DNA of 64,000 nucleotides from Dillenia suffruticosa (GCA_033439265.1 JAVTVX010000012.1:12869501-12933500); one strand, 5' to 3'. Shown: positions 1-10,856, counted from the first letter of the stretch. The notes: generated by a model from the sequence alone, not told the origin. A program made the numbers and translations.

Positions 1-1312
1 GGAAATATTTTGATAGAACATATCTTGAGTTTGCGAGAGAGACTCGAAATATTATGTTAGGTCTCTATGCTAATGGGTTTGCTCCATTTGGCAAATCAGG
101 AAGAACTTATTTTTGTTGGCCAGTTATCTTAACTCTATACAATCTTTTACCCGGTATGTGTATGAAGACACCGTATATGTTTTTAACATTGGTCGTGTCT
201 GACTCGCAAAATCCGAAAAAGTTAATAGATGTTTACATGCAACCATTGATTGCAGAGTTGAAACAATTATGAGATAAAGGTGTTCCTACATATGATGTTC
301 ATACTAATAAGATGTTTGTAATGAAGGCTGCTCTTCTTTGGACCATAAATGACTTTCCGGCGTATGGTATGTTATCGGGATGAAGTACCGTTGGGATTTT
401 AAGATGTCCAATTTGTTTGGAGAGATCAAAGTCATTCATATTGAAACATGGGAAGAAAGTGATTGTCATAGACAATTTTTACCGTTAACTCATAAATTCA
501 GAAGAAATAAAGAAGAATTCACTAAAAATAGAATTGAAAGAACACCTCCACCATTGAGATTAATCGGTGAAAAAATTTGACATAGAGTTCTTAACTTTCC
601 ATATATTATTGAAGAGCCACATGGTACAACATATGGTTATGGTCATTCGCATAAATAGACTAAACGGAGTTTATTTTGGGATTTACCATATTGGAAAACT
701 CATTTGGTTCATCATAATCTCGATGTAATGCATATCGAGAAGAATGTCTTTGATAATCTGATAAATACAGTGATGGATATCACTGGGAAAATGAAAGACA
801 ACTTGAATACAAGAAAAGATATGCGACTCCTTTGTAAATGACCCACTCTTGATGTCGATGAAAGTAGTAGGAGACCAAAATCGAAGGCAATTTATACATT
901 GAATAAATATCAGAGACGGATTGTTTGTGAATGGTTGAAATTATTGAGATTTCCTGATGGTTATGTCTAAAATCTTGAAAGATGTGTCAATTTGAAGGAA
1001 TGTAAGTTGATTGGTTTGAAAAGTCATGATTGTCATATATTTATGGAAAGACTAAGTCCTATTGCTTTTAAGGAACTCTTACCGAATTTTGTTTGGGGTG
1101 TCATTACGAAGCTAAGCATTTTTCTTCATGATATTTGCTCGACAGTGTTGAGACATTCACACATGAAGATATTAGAAAGAGAGATTCCAATCATTTTTTT
1201 TGTAAAAAAAACTGAGCTTATAATTAAAAGGAATCGTCTACGACGTATGCGGGAGGCTCGATCAATATCGGTGAACATACAAAATAGATTGGTAATTTTA
1301 TACAAACACTAA
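1..1312 (+). pseudogene. Tnp2-type CACTA transposase (Transposase_21), decayed
   Basis: This would be the catalytic transposase that binds and cuts CACTA ends in the nucleus. Recognisable Tnp2 blocks appear in order: LYANGFAPFG and YFCWPVILTLYNLLPGMCMK (about 60-165); DKGVPTYDV and MKAALLWTINDFPAYGMLSG (275-380); FLPLTHKFRRNKEEF (about 476-523); SLFWDLPYWKTHLVHHNLDV followed by MHIEKNVFDN (about 670-760); and a DUF4218-like stretch LKSHDCHIFMERLSPIAFKE with LLPNFVWGVI (1015-1100). The start is outside the window. The frame is interrupted by stops, for example TGA at 381-383 and TAG at 656-658, both where the family has Trp, and TGA at 839-841 where Arg is usual. Frame shifts are also needed to follow the family alignment. 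Family assignment is secure; the gene is not functional as read. Confidence 0.85.
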
Positions 1313-1369
1313 TTTTTTTTATCTAATTTAAACTATTTCATTATTTCTAATAGTGTTTTTTTATTTTAG

Positions 1370-2306
1370 GCCAAGGAAACGGGGACCGAGCCTTCATTCA
1401 TAGATACTTTCACACGCACATTTCAGAAAAAGACAAGACTTGGAGCGGGGAGAGAGATAGAGCAATTAAGGTTTGTAATTTCAAATTTTCTAATTATTTA
1501 ATGAACATTTTCAATGTTGATTTGAACATATTATGTTGAACATATTATAACAATGTAGGAAGATGAATTCTTTAGGTTAGTCTCTCCTAAGTTTATTTTT
1601 ATTGCTGACTTGATTTTTTGATTTCTTGATTTCTAATGAATTACTTGCTAGAGATTCTCTTTTATTTTTTTTTCATAAATTTCAACTTATTCAATATTAA
1701 TATGAATGTTCATAATTTAGATTAGTCTCATGATTTATGTTATAAATTTTTTTATTTTCCTTCATATATATATCTAATCAAGATTAGATGTGCTTGTATT
1801 ATAATGTTATTGTAAATTTATTTTAATTTTTCTTATGACAATGTAGGAGAAATATGATGAGCTATCACGCAGAAGTTCAAGTGCTAGTGATGATGTTGGT
1901 GGATCTGAGCCATCTGTTGATAACATGAATACGTAGCTCGAGATGACTGGTAGACCAAAAGGGGATAGAGTAGTTGGACTAGGTTCTTTGAGCAAAACAT
2001 ACAAAATCGCTAGTTCATCTTCTTCCACCCCACCAGCAGTCAGGGTAGAAATAAATCAATTGAATCAAGAGGTGAGCCATTTGAAGGAGTTACTGCTGCA
2101 AAGAGATCAGGAATTCAATGAACTTCAAGCAAAGCACATGCAAGAAATCAACGAGATCTGTACGCAGCAAATGTTAATCATGTAGTATCTTCAGTTAGTC
2201 TCCGCTTCATGTCAGATTCCCCCTTCATTTCTCCTCATAATAATGCTTGCGACGGTGATAAAGGTAATGATTTCTTCGATGATGGTGATGGTGGAGATCG
2301 TGCTTG
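1370..2306 (+). pseudogene. Transposase_24 (PTTA/En-Spm)-like C-terminal region, intron-containing
   Basis: A probable exon at 1370-1470 follows a pyrimidine-rich acceptor (TTTATTTTAG) and ends at a GTTTGT donor. It encodes AKETGTEPSFIDTFTRTFQK and then KTRLGAGREIEQLR, matching the family's Pro-Ser-x-x-x-x-Phe-x-x-Thr-His region. A second exon from about 1847 encodes a Ser/Asp-rich stretch, then GRPKGDRVVGLGSLSKTY, the conserved Gly-rich block near the C-terminus of Transposase_24 proteins, then a coiled-coil-like QLNQEVSHLKELLLQRDQEF. An acidic tail (DDGDGGDRA) ends at a stop near 2306 in a different frame. One in-frame TAG near 1936 breaks the second exon. Such proteins accompany Tnp2 in CACTA elements and probably bind DNA; the exact role is inferred. 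The exon phases do not join cleanly, so the model is approximate. Confidence 0.65.
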
Positions 2307-2590
2307 AAATTGTGTATTATTATTTTACTGTTACATTTTGATACTCGTTACATTGATTTTTTTGGTTCTGTATGGTTTTGATATTTTAACATTTAGTCAT
2401 GATGTTGGTTTTATTTTTGATATTACTATTATGATTTCTTGTTAAATTTTTAACTTATTGATCTTATTGAATAGTTAGTTATAATTATGAGTATAGATGG
2501 CTGAAATTTAATATTAAAAATGATTTGGATGATTAATTGTTGATGACATTAGGTGAGCAGGTATAAAAACAGGTTATATAGGGGAAAATG
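2307..2590. other. AT-rich non-coding stretch of the CACTA element
   Basis: Lies between the transposase-associated gene and the subterminal repeats. It is mostly T-rich sequence with no open frame of note and no recognisable motif. It probably serves as the 3' untranslated and spacer DNA of the transposon. Confidence 0.5.
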
Positions 2591-3215
2591 GTCTAAATAT
2601 GCCAATAAAATTTATATTTGTCACAAAATACATATTCGTCGCAAAATTTATTGCCGAAAACTATGCTTGTTGCAAATTTCGTTACAAAAATTGAATTGTA
2701 AATTTTGATTAGTGACGAATTTTTCAACGAATAATATTCATCGCATATTTATGACAAATTATTTTTCGTTGGTAATTTGCGACAAATAACTTATTCGTTG
2801 TAAAATTTGCAACAAATATTGTTTTGTTGCAAAAGTTGCGACGAATATTTTTTCGTTGCAAATTTTGCGACGAATATTTTTTCGTTGCAAATTTTACGAC
2901 GAATTTTGCGACGAAAATGTTTTCATCGCAAATTTTGTAACGAATTTTTTTTCTTTGGAAATTTTGTGATGAAAAATTTATTCGTCGCAAAATTTGCGAT
3001 GAAAAAATTTTCATTGCAAAATTGCCACGAATATTTTATTTGTGGCAAATTTGAAATGAATTTGGCGACATATAAATATTTGTTGGAAATTTTTGCGATG
3101 AATAATTAATTTTTCGTTCCAAAATTTTGTGACAACTTATTAGCAACAAAAAAATATTTATTGCAAAATTCGTCGCAAATTTATTTTGCGATGAATTTTT
3201 CAAGAAAAATTTGTC
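2590..3215. repeat. CACTA subterminal repeat block, TTTTGCGACGAA motif in both orientations
   Basis: The core GCGACGAA and its complement TTCGTCGC recur roughly every 20-30 bases with variants (GCGATGAA, GTGACGAA, TTCGTTGC). They alternate in orientation, so much of the block reads as imperfect palindromes such as TTTCGTCGCAAAATTTGCGA. Subterminal repeats of this kind are where CACTA accessory proteins bind in En/Spm. Because the block is nearly symmetrical, both strands give a 90-100 codon open frame here; these are by-products of the repeat, not genes. Many variants differ by C to T or G to A at the CpG, as expected from methylation decay. Confidence 0.8.
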
Positions 3216-3228
3216 TTTTTTTGTAGTG

Positions 3229-3536
3229 TATATATATTTTAAAAGGTATGGTTAGTTTGCATTTGTTACCAAAAGATGCTCTCAAATCCAAACCTGATCA
3301 TCACACTATTATCAATCACAATATCAAATACCCATCAACAAATGTCCATTCCATAACTCCAAAGTTCATAATTTATCCACACTTTATTTACACATAATGA
3401 TCCAAACTTTTATTAATAACACTTCAAATATCAAACAAATAATCATTAACCACAAATACCAAGTAATTCATTACAACATTTCAAACAAACTAACAACCAT
3501 ACAAACATAACTCTAGCCATCCATCAAGTACAAACT
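3229..3536. other. Short unassigned spacer
   Basis: AT-rich DNA between the CACTA terminus and the copia LTR. It is rich in short ATCA/ACAAAT words. No open frame, TIR or RNA motif was recognised. Confidence 0.4.
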
Positions 3537-5420
3537 TGTTGGTAAAATATATTTTGATAATGAGCAAAACTGGGTTACATACATGAAAGATTAATTTAGA
3601 AGAAATTAAAACAAATCTAAGAATGTTTAATACTAATTAACTAAGTTATACGCAACAACAAGTCGACTCACATGTGAAACAAGTCGACTTGTCAAATGAA
3701 ATCATTACACCGGGCGAAACAAAAAGGTAGTTAAGTCGACTCACAAAGAAGACAAGTTAACTAGAGAACAAACATAAATAAAGCTAAGTATAAGTTTAAG
3801 TATAAGCCGATCTTCCAAAAGCATAAGTCGACCTGAATAATGGAAGAATTGAGAAGTCAAAAATTTGAAGTTTTAACAGTTGAAAATTTGAAAATCTAAT
3901 GGTAAAAAATTAGATTAAGTTGACTTATATTAACTTCAAGTCAATTTGGTGTAATCAGAAGTTGACTTGCAATACCCACACTTAGAAATACTTGTGAAAA
4001 ATTAAAGCATAAGTTGACTTAAGAGATCTTAAGTTCACCTATGATTTAAAATTTTAAAAGAAGTTTTGACTTAAGTCGACTCACCATAATTACAAGTCAA
4101 TTAGCATGTACACATTATTATGAAAAACTCAAGTCCTATTGAGCACAAGTCAACCTGCTTGAATCTAGACTTCACAAAGCACAAACAATAGTCGACCTAA
4201 AGTTAAAATAAGTCAATTTGCATGAATGACAAGACAACTTGAATAAGCAAAAAGGTAAAATCTGCTTTTGTCAAACAAAATATAAGTCGACTAGACAATC
4301 TATCTAGTCAACTTGTGTTAGTCTAAACTTTACAAATAAATTGCTCAAGTTGACCATATAGGAAAACAAGTCAACCTATATGAGTTATAAATTGAAATAT
4401 GTTTGTCATTAAACACAAGTCGACCTACATGAGTAGTAAAATGAAAATAGTTAAGCAGAATGGAGCGCAAGTCAACCTGAAGTGTATAACAAGTTGACTT
4501 GTATGAGCAGCATAGTGAAAATACATAATTGGAATGAAACATAAGTCAACTGAAGCACGTACAAGCCAACTTGCATGAGCAACAAAGTGAAAAATGCTTA
4601 AATAAAATGAAATCCATGTCAACTTGATGCATATATAAACAGATTTATATGAGCAGCAAAGTGAAAATACTTAAGTAGAATGGAGTACAAGTCGATTTGA
4701 CATGCATATCAGTCAACCTACACTAGTTTGGATTCCAAAGAATACAAAACACAAGCCGACATGAAGGAAAAAGTAGTCGACTTGATGTGAATAATGACTA
4801 GTACTTGCAAAAAAGCTGTCAAGCATTAAATAACATTAAATGAGTTCAACCACTCGCAATGACTCTTTCATCAATGGCTCTTTCAATAGTTTTATAAATA
4901 CAACACTCAAACTGAATGCAAGAAAATTAATGTAGAAAAAGAAAAAGAAAAAGTGAACATTGATCATCATACATTAACCTTACTGTGTTGTAATTTTCTT
5001 TTGTGTTTTAACAATCTATCTGAAGTTAACACTTCATTATTATACATTTGTTTCACTTGTAAATTATTATAAAAGACCAGGAGAAAGGATTCTTTTGGTC
5101 TGGATATCAAGTGTTTAAGTGAAACATGTGAGATATATCAACACTTGTGCAAAATTATGGGTAGTGTTTGAAAGAGACAATATAAGGTTTGACTAACAAC
5201 TGTTTAAGCTAGTTGGGGGTATAATGTTTGAGAAAATAATGGATTTGAAAATTTAGGTAAATTCTGGGAATGGACGTACACAAGGAAGGGTGGAAATACT
5301 ATAAATTGAGAGTGTCAATCTTCTCATTTTTTAGTTAATCTTGCCTCAAAACCTAAAAAAATAAAAAAAGTAAAAGAAAAAAAAACCCAAAAACAACCTT
5401 TTCACCCTCTAGATTGTGCA
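3537..5420 (+). repeat. 5' LTR of the SIRE-type copia fossil
   Basis: Begins TGTTGGTAAA. The end is placed at a CA dinucleotide (5420) shortly before the primer-binding-like site at 5436; there is no second LTR in the window to fix this edge, so it could be a few bases off. The first 1.2 kb is packed with AAGTCGACTTG-like motifs (separate entry). The LTR is about 1.9 kb, in keeping with the long LTRs of this lineage. Confidence 0.65.
3655..4790. repeat. Dispersed AAGTCGACTTG motif array within the LTR
   Basis: About nine exact GTCGAC cores are visible (near 3662, 3683, 3735, 3827, 4076, 4191, 4286, 4420 and 4773). Twenty or more decayed relatives, mainly AAGTTGACTT, AAGTCAACTTG and AAGTCAACCTG, lie between them. 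Spacing is irregular, mostly 20-60 bases. The flanks AAGTC and GACTTG form an 11-base palindrome-like unit. The array is confined to the LTR. Confidence 0.75.
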
Positions 5421-5435
5421 TCCTATGTCCTATAA

Positions 5436-5450
5436 TTGGTGTCAGAGTGG
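5436..5450 (+). other. Primer-binding-like site of the SIRE-type copia
   Basis: TTGGTGTCAGAGTGG resembles TGGTATCAGAGC, the complement of the plant initiator methionine tRNA 3' end used by most plant copia and gypsy elements. Its position just after the presumed LTR end supports the call. Confidence 0.6.
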
Positions 5451-6182
5451 GTCTTTTAGTAAAAGGTCTAACAGTCTCAAGAGAAAAGATCGATAATAAT
5501 ATTTAATGGTGATAATGTCCCATTCGAAACTTACTTAACCAACAGAGCACTATTTTTCAATGGCAACAATTATAGCTATTGAAGTAGGGAATGAGGAACT
5601 TCATCATAGTCGAAGATGAGAGACAACATGGGGAATTATAGAAGAAGAAATTGAATTCTTGACTGAAAAAGTTGATGGTGTCAAGGTCCTAGCAAAGATA
5701 ATGAATATGACTCCAGAGGAGAAAAAAAAAAGGTATGTAGAGCAAATTGAAAAGCTCTCAACTTACTTCATCTTTGTTTAATTTTGAACGAATATAATAG
5801 AACCTCTTCGTGCATAATTGCTGAAGAAATTTGAAAGAAATTTGAAGCCACATGTGAATGGACAAATCAAGAATAAGCAAATTTACGCTTTATAACATTG
5901 GAGGAAGAACAAGATGAGGTAAGTTCTTGGTCCTCTTACTCTTCAGATTCTTGTGATAATAATGATGAACTTTCAATAAATGAAATTTATAAGATGCTAA
6001 CAGAAGCATTTAAAGAACTTAAGAAAATGAAGCACAAAAACTCAACATTAAAGAAAATAATGGCAAATATGGAAGAAGGAACAAATTAATTAAAAATAGA
6101 GAAGAAAGAATACAAGAAGAAAATACAACACTAAAAGAAGAAAAAAACAATTTGCATGCTCAAGTTGAAAAGGAAATTGAAA

Positions 6183-7281
6183 CACTACTAGAAAAAAGGG
6201 TATCAACAACGGAAAATTACCGACGGCAATAAATCTGTCGCTAACAGCGACAGATTATCGACGAAATTTTTAGTAACGGATTAGTGTTGGATTTTTTCTG
6301 TTACTAAAAAATCCGTCGTTAATCTGTCGTTAATAGTTGAAAAAATAAAAATTAAAAAAATAGAAATCTATCAGCGACCGATTTTTTAACGACAGAAAAA
6401 ATCCGTCACTAATAGTAGTCAAAGGTAAAAAAATTAAAAAAATGAACTATAAGCGACAGATTTTTTAACAACGGAAAAAATCCGTCGCTCATAGTATTCA
6501 AAGTTAAAAAAATTAAAAAAAGGAACTTTCAGTGACGGATTTTTCCGTTGCTAATCTGTCGCTAATCCATCGCTGATAGTTCCTTTTTTATTTTATTTTT
6601 ATTTTATTATTTTATTTTTTCTTTTCTTTTACTATTTTATAATTCTCTTTTTTATTTTATTTTATTATTTTATTTTATAATTCTTTTATTTTATTTTTTC
6701 TTTCCTTTTATTATTTTATAATACTCTTTTTTTATTTTACTTTATTTTTTTCTTTTATTATTTTATTATTTTTTCTTTTCTTTTATTATTTTATATTTCT
6801 TTTCTTTATTTTTTTATTTTTTAATTTTATTGTGTGAGAGTGAGATAAATATTATAAAAAAGTGAAAGTTAGATAATAATAATAAAAAAATAAAAATACT
6901 TCACAAAAGCCATTATGGTTCGGCGATTGTAACACTCAAACATCACCGCCTATGTTCTGGTTTGATTCCGGGTGAAGGCAATTTTCACAAAAAAAGAGGG
7001 CAGCAGGAGCGAAGGGCGTAGGCAGGCATGTGCAGGAGCACGGGCTCGTGTGCGAGCTGTCAAGTGCCAAGAATCAGCGATGGATTATCGACGAAAATTT
7101 TAGCAATGGATTTTTTCCGTCGCTAATTCGTCTCTGATACTTTTACAAATTTTCTACTATTAGGAATGGATTAGCGATAAAAAAATTTCGTCGCTAATCT
7201 GGCGCTGATACCCTTTAGCGATGGATTTCTTACTTTCAGTGACGAATTTTTCCATTGCTAATAGTGTATTTTCTAGTAGTG
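6183..7281. mobile_element. Non-autonomous CACTA element with perfect TIR and TSD
   Basis: The left end CACTACTAGAAAA (6183-6195) is matched exactly by the reverse complement of TTTTCTAGTAGTG (7269-7281), a 13-bp perfect terminal inverted repeat. The 3-bp flanks AAA at 6180-6182 and AAA at 7282-7284 form the target duplication expected of CACTA, although A-rich flanks make this weak on its own. The outer 200-350 bp on each side carry subterminal repeats of the form CCGTCGCTAAT and GCGACAGATT in both orientations. The middle is a TTTTATT low-complexity tract (6560-6840) and a short GC-richer piece (6900-7075). There is no transposase, so it would depend on a protein made by another element. 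It sits inside the copia gag region, so it is younger than that copia. Confidence 0.9.
6560..6840. repeat. T-rich low-complexity tract (TTTTATTTTATT)
   Basis: About 280 bases composed almost wholly of T and A with TTTTATT units, in the centre of the small CACTA element. No coding or RNA signal. Confidence 0.85.
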
Positions 7282-8399
7282 AAAAAGTAAGTGAGTTGTA
7301 AACCAAAATTGAGAAGATAAAGGAAGAAAATAAAAATACCTGAATAGAAAAAATAATCAAAAGGAAAATGAAGGAGTGGAACTTGGACACGAAAAAAGAA
7401 AAATAAAGAATTGAAATCTCTTTTGCTAAAATTTGTTCAAGAACAAGAAAAACTAGATGCAATTTTAGGAGCGTAGAGAACAATCTTCTATAAAGTAAGA
7501 TTAAAATACATTCTTGCTACAACTCAAAAAAATTATATAGTTTCTTTGTTCTCAAGAAAACTAAATCTAAGAATAAATGTTATCATTGTATGAAATAAGG
7601 ACACACTACACACAATACCATAAATTAAAGAAATCCACTAGAAGTAAAAACAAAAGACAAACAACACACAACAAATGTAAATTTTTTTAAAGAATATTCA
7701 TACTGTGAATGTGTGTTTTTCTAGAAATTACTCACCGGTTAGAACAAAATTGTAGTGAGTTCCAAAAGGTTTAATTAGCACTAACAATGTCTACCAAGTG
7801 CCAAACTTAATTGAACCTCTTTGCATCTATGTATCAAGACCAATGTGTGTTTAAACGATTAAAACATAATTTGCTTAGCATTATCCAACTATGTGATAGA
7901 AGATATGTACTAACTTTTGACTCTGTTATTTGTCTAGAAAAAAATGAAGTAAATTTACCAGAACTAGGCAAGACAAAATCTATGTAATTAATCTTGATAG
8001 CATAGGTGAAGTTGATGAAGCATATTTAATGGCTACGAACCATGAGGATGCTTGCCTATGACATAAAAAATAAGAATATGCAAATATGGATGTAATCTCA
8101 AAATTAGTAAGAAAAGATATAGTTAAAGTACTACCAAAAATGAAATTTGAGAAAAATAAGTTATGTGATGCTTGCATGAAAATGAAATAAGTTAAAACCT
8201 CTTTAAACCTAATAACTTAGTTTTAACTAGTAGACATCTAGAATTATTGCACACAGTTTTATTTGATCAATTAGAATCCAGAGTCTAGGAGGAAAATATT
8301 ATGGTTTTATGATAATAGATTAGTATTCTAGATTCAGATGAGTACTATTCTTAACCAAAAAGGAAGAAGCCAGTAGTACATTCATCACATTATCTACAA

Positions 8400-10426
8400 A
8401 AATCCAGAATGAAAAATGTTGCACAATCACTAGCAAAGAAGTGACCATGGGAAGGATTTTGAAAATAGGTTAATGCAAGAATTTTGTGAAGAAAATAAAA
8501 TCAACCATAATTTCTCAGCCTCCTAGAATTTCACAACAAAATGGTATTGTAGAAAGGAAAAATAGAAATTTGGAGGAAATGGTCAGGACAATACTTTGTG
8601 AAAATAACTTAGCCAAATATTTCTAAACTGGAATTGTGAAATTAGTTTGCTATATATTAAATAGAGTTTTAGTTAGACCAATCATAAAGAAAACACCTAA
8701 TGATCTCTATAAAAGTAGAAAACCTAACATAGAATACTTATATTTATTTGGATGTAAATACTTTGTTTTAAATAATGGAAAATATTTCCTAGAAAAATTT
8801 AATGTTAACGATGATGAGGGTATTTTCTTTGGATATTCAACCAATAGCAAGATTTATAGAATTTATAATAAGAGAACTATGATATTTAAAGATCCATCCA
8901 TGTTTAATTTGATCAGAGTGATTCTTCAAGCAAGAAAACTTTATCTTTTGATGTGAGATGATAGATGAAATCATAATTAAGAGAGGAAGTTGTAATAGAA
9001 AATGAAAACACCAAAGATGAGAATGCTAAAAAGAATTTGAAAACAAGAAAAATGGAGAGACTCATGAAGAATAAGAAATAAAATTTCCATTAGTAAGAAA
9101 AGTGTAAGCATAGAAAATGTTATAAGAAATTTTGAATTTTGGAGTTAAGATAAGATCTGCTCTTCAAAATCAATGTAAATATGTTGCATTTAACTCTCAA
9201 ATAGAGTCTAAGAACATAGTAAAGTCTTGGAGGATGAAAATTGAGTACTACCAATTTAAGAATAACTAAATTAATTTGAGAAAAATAAAATATGAGATTT
9301 AGTTTCTAGACCAAAAGAATACTTAATTATAGAAACTAAAGGGGTATATGGGAACAAACTAGATGAGCATGGAACCATTACTAAGAATAAAGCAAGATTA
9401 GTAGCTTAGGGGTGTAGTCAAGAGAAAATAATAGATTTTGATGAGACTTATACTTTGCAGTAAGGTTAGAAACAATTAGAATGGTACTGGCCTTTTCTTA
9501 TTTCATGAATTTCAAATTATACTAAATGGATATAAAGAGTGTATTCCTAAATGGTCTAATTAATGAAACAATATATGTAAAGCAACCCATAGTTTTAAAG
9601 ATCCAAAACATCTAGACCATGTGTTTAAATTGTCTAAAACTTTATATAGTTTGAACAAATTCCAAAAGTTTGGTATGCAAGACTTAGTAATTTTTTAATA
9701 GAAAACAATTTTCAAAGAGGTAAAATTGACACAACTTTGTTCATTAAAAGAGAAGACAAAGAAATCTTGATATAGCAAATATATGTGGATGAGATAGTAT
9801 TTGGAGCAACAAATGAAACTCTTTGTTAAGAATTTGCTAATGACATACATGCTGAGTTTGAAGTGAACATGATGGAGGAGTTAAATTATTTCTTAGGATG
9901 AAAAATAAAACATATAGAAAAGGAAATTTTCATTAGTCAAACCAAATTCACCAAAGAACTTATAAAGAAATTTGGACTTAGTGAAATTAAAGGAAATACA
10001 ACCCCAATGAAGACCTTAATAAAGTTCGATAAAGATGAAAAAGGAAAATAAGTATGCTCTAAGAATTATAGAGGCATGATAGGTTCACTACTGTACTTAA
10101 CTATCACTAGACTTGATATCCTATATAGTGTGTGCTTATATGTTTGATTTCAATCCAATCCTAAGGAGTCATATTTAGTAGTAGTGAAAGGGATTTTTAG
10201 GAACCTAAGAGACACATGCAATTTAGAACTATAGTATGATAGGAACTCTTCCTTTTAGTTGTATGGTTATTTAGATGCAGACTTTGCTGAATGTAAGTTA
10301 TATAGGAAAAGTACAAGTGACATTGTTAATTCTTTGGGAGTATGTTAGTATCCTAGTCATTTAAGAAGAAAAATAGTGTTATTATTTCAATCACTGAGGC
10401 ATAATATGCAGTTGCTAGTTAGTATT
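8400..10426 (+). pseudogene. pol remains (integrase, reverse transcriptase, RNase H) of the SIRE-type copia
   Basis: Integrase-core remains lie at about 8450-8960, with the copia C-terminal block LFGCKYFVLNNGKYF at about 8752-8796. Reverse transcriptase segments follow at 9330-9420 and 9660-9960. RNase H runs from about 10070 to 10426, where the gypsy LTR begins. These enzymes would copy the RNA and insert the DNA copy. The region is broken with many breaks and is kept here only as a fossil. It has no neighbouring host gene. The order IN-RT-RNase H is what separates copia from gypsy. Confidence 0.75.
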
Positions 10427-10856
10427 GTGTACGGCGGCTTCGGGTGAGGGAGGCGCTGCTGCAGGAGAGGAAGAGGCGGGGAGAGAGGAGACGAAGAGTC
10501 GAAGAGAGAGATGAAGAGAGAGAGATAGATTAGGGCTTTTAGCCTTAATCTAACAAGGGGGAGTGCTGCATTTTCGGGCCAAAACGTTGCGTTTCCTCCT
10601 TCCTCTCTCTTTCTGTTTTTTTTAAAAGAATATATATATATATATATATATTCACATCCACCTTTTTGCTAGCTTGCGAATTTCATAAAAATAATGGGCT
10701 CACTACGATTTATGAATACGACAATTTAATTTATACTAAAAATTCAATTTAAAGACCCCAAAATCAAAAATCAATATAAATAAAAATTTTTTCCTCTATG
10801 TATGTAAATATTTCAAAACCAATACACTTGTTCAGGTATCGAGTGTCGGTGTTACA
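10427..10856 (-). repeat. Partial 3' LTR of gypsy element 1
   Basis: Matches 18735-19150 closely, including GTACGGCGGCTT at the left, a GA-rich tract, a (TA)n run and the terminal GGTGTTACA. On the minus strand it starts TGTAACACCGACACTCG. Only about 430 bp of a roughly 3 kb LTR is present before copia sequence takes over. Confidence 0.85.

Larger units (their letters stand above)
1..3228 (+). mobile_element. CACTA (En/Spm) DNA transposon, right-hand part
   Basis: Two transposon genes on the plus strand are followed by a repeat-rich subterminal block. The right terminus at 3218-3228 reads TTTTTGTAGTG, the reverse complement of CACTACAAAAA, a classical CACTA end. The left end lies outside the window. 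Order of parts: Tnp2-type transposase remains (1 to about 1312), a Transposase_24/PTTA-like second gene (about 1370-2306), a non-coding stretch (2307-2590), then subterminal repeats (2590-3215). CACTA elements normally make a 3-bp target duplication; the left flank is not visible, so this cannot be tested. Both genes contain disruptions, so the copy is probably immobile. Confidence 0.85.
5500..8200 (+). pseudogene. gag and pre-integrase remains of the SIRE-type copia (split by a CACTA insertion)
   Basis: Gag-like segments lie on both sides of the 6183-7281 insertion. On the left, a Glu/Lys-rich coiled-coil stretch (5898-6150) includes ELSINEIYKMLTEAFKELKK, typical of SIRE/Oryco gag. On the right are more Lys/Glu-rich coil (7285-7440), a zinc-knuckle-like CYHCM motif with GHTTHN (about 7575-7620), and a GAG-pre-integrase-like stretch ending CDACMK (7980-8180). 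Gag would coat the RNA in the virus-like particle. The region is broken with many breaks; it is listed as a fossil. Confidence 0.65.
3537..10426 (+). mobile_element. Ty1/copia fossil, SIRE/Maximus type, 5' LTR to RNase H
   Basis: A long LTR starts with TGTTGG at 3537, and a primer-binding-like site TTGGTGTCAGAG sits at 5436-5447. Downstream are remains of gag, integrase, reverse transcriptase and RNase H on the plus strand. Family-typical segments include LVCYILNRVLVRPIIKKTPN with LYKSRKPNIEYLYLFGCKYF (8640-8770) and TKGVYGNKLDEHGTITKNKA (about 9330-9400), very like SIRE/Maximus pol. The element is broken, with many breaks. It is interrupted by a small CACTA element (6183-7281). On the right it passes directly into gypsy element 1 at about 10426, so no 3' LTR is seen. 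It looks old and predates both insertions. Confidence 0.82.

Noticed and set aside
2724-3109. Cys/Phe-rich open frames on both strands
   Set aside because: They are direct translations of the inverted CACTA subterminal repeat and have no start context or homology.
3537-5420. Host promoter cluster based on repeated GTCGAC sites
   Set aside because: The array is confined to a copia LTR with a primer-binding-like site after it, so it belongs to the element rather than to a host gene.
5898-6089. Independent small acidic host gene
   Set aside because: The sequence matches the Lys/Glu-rich coiled-coil part of SIRE-type gag and lies in its expected position.
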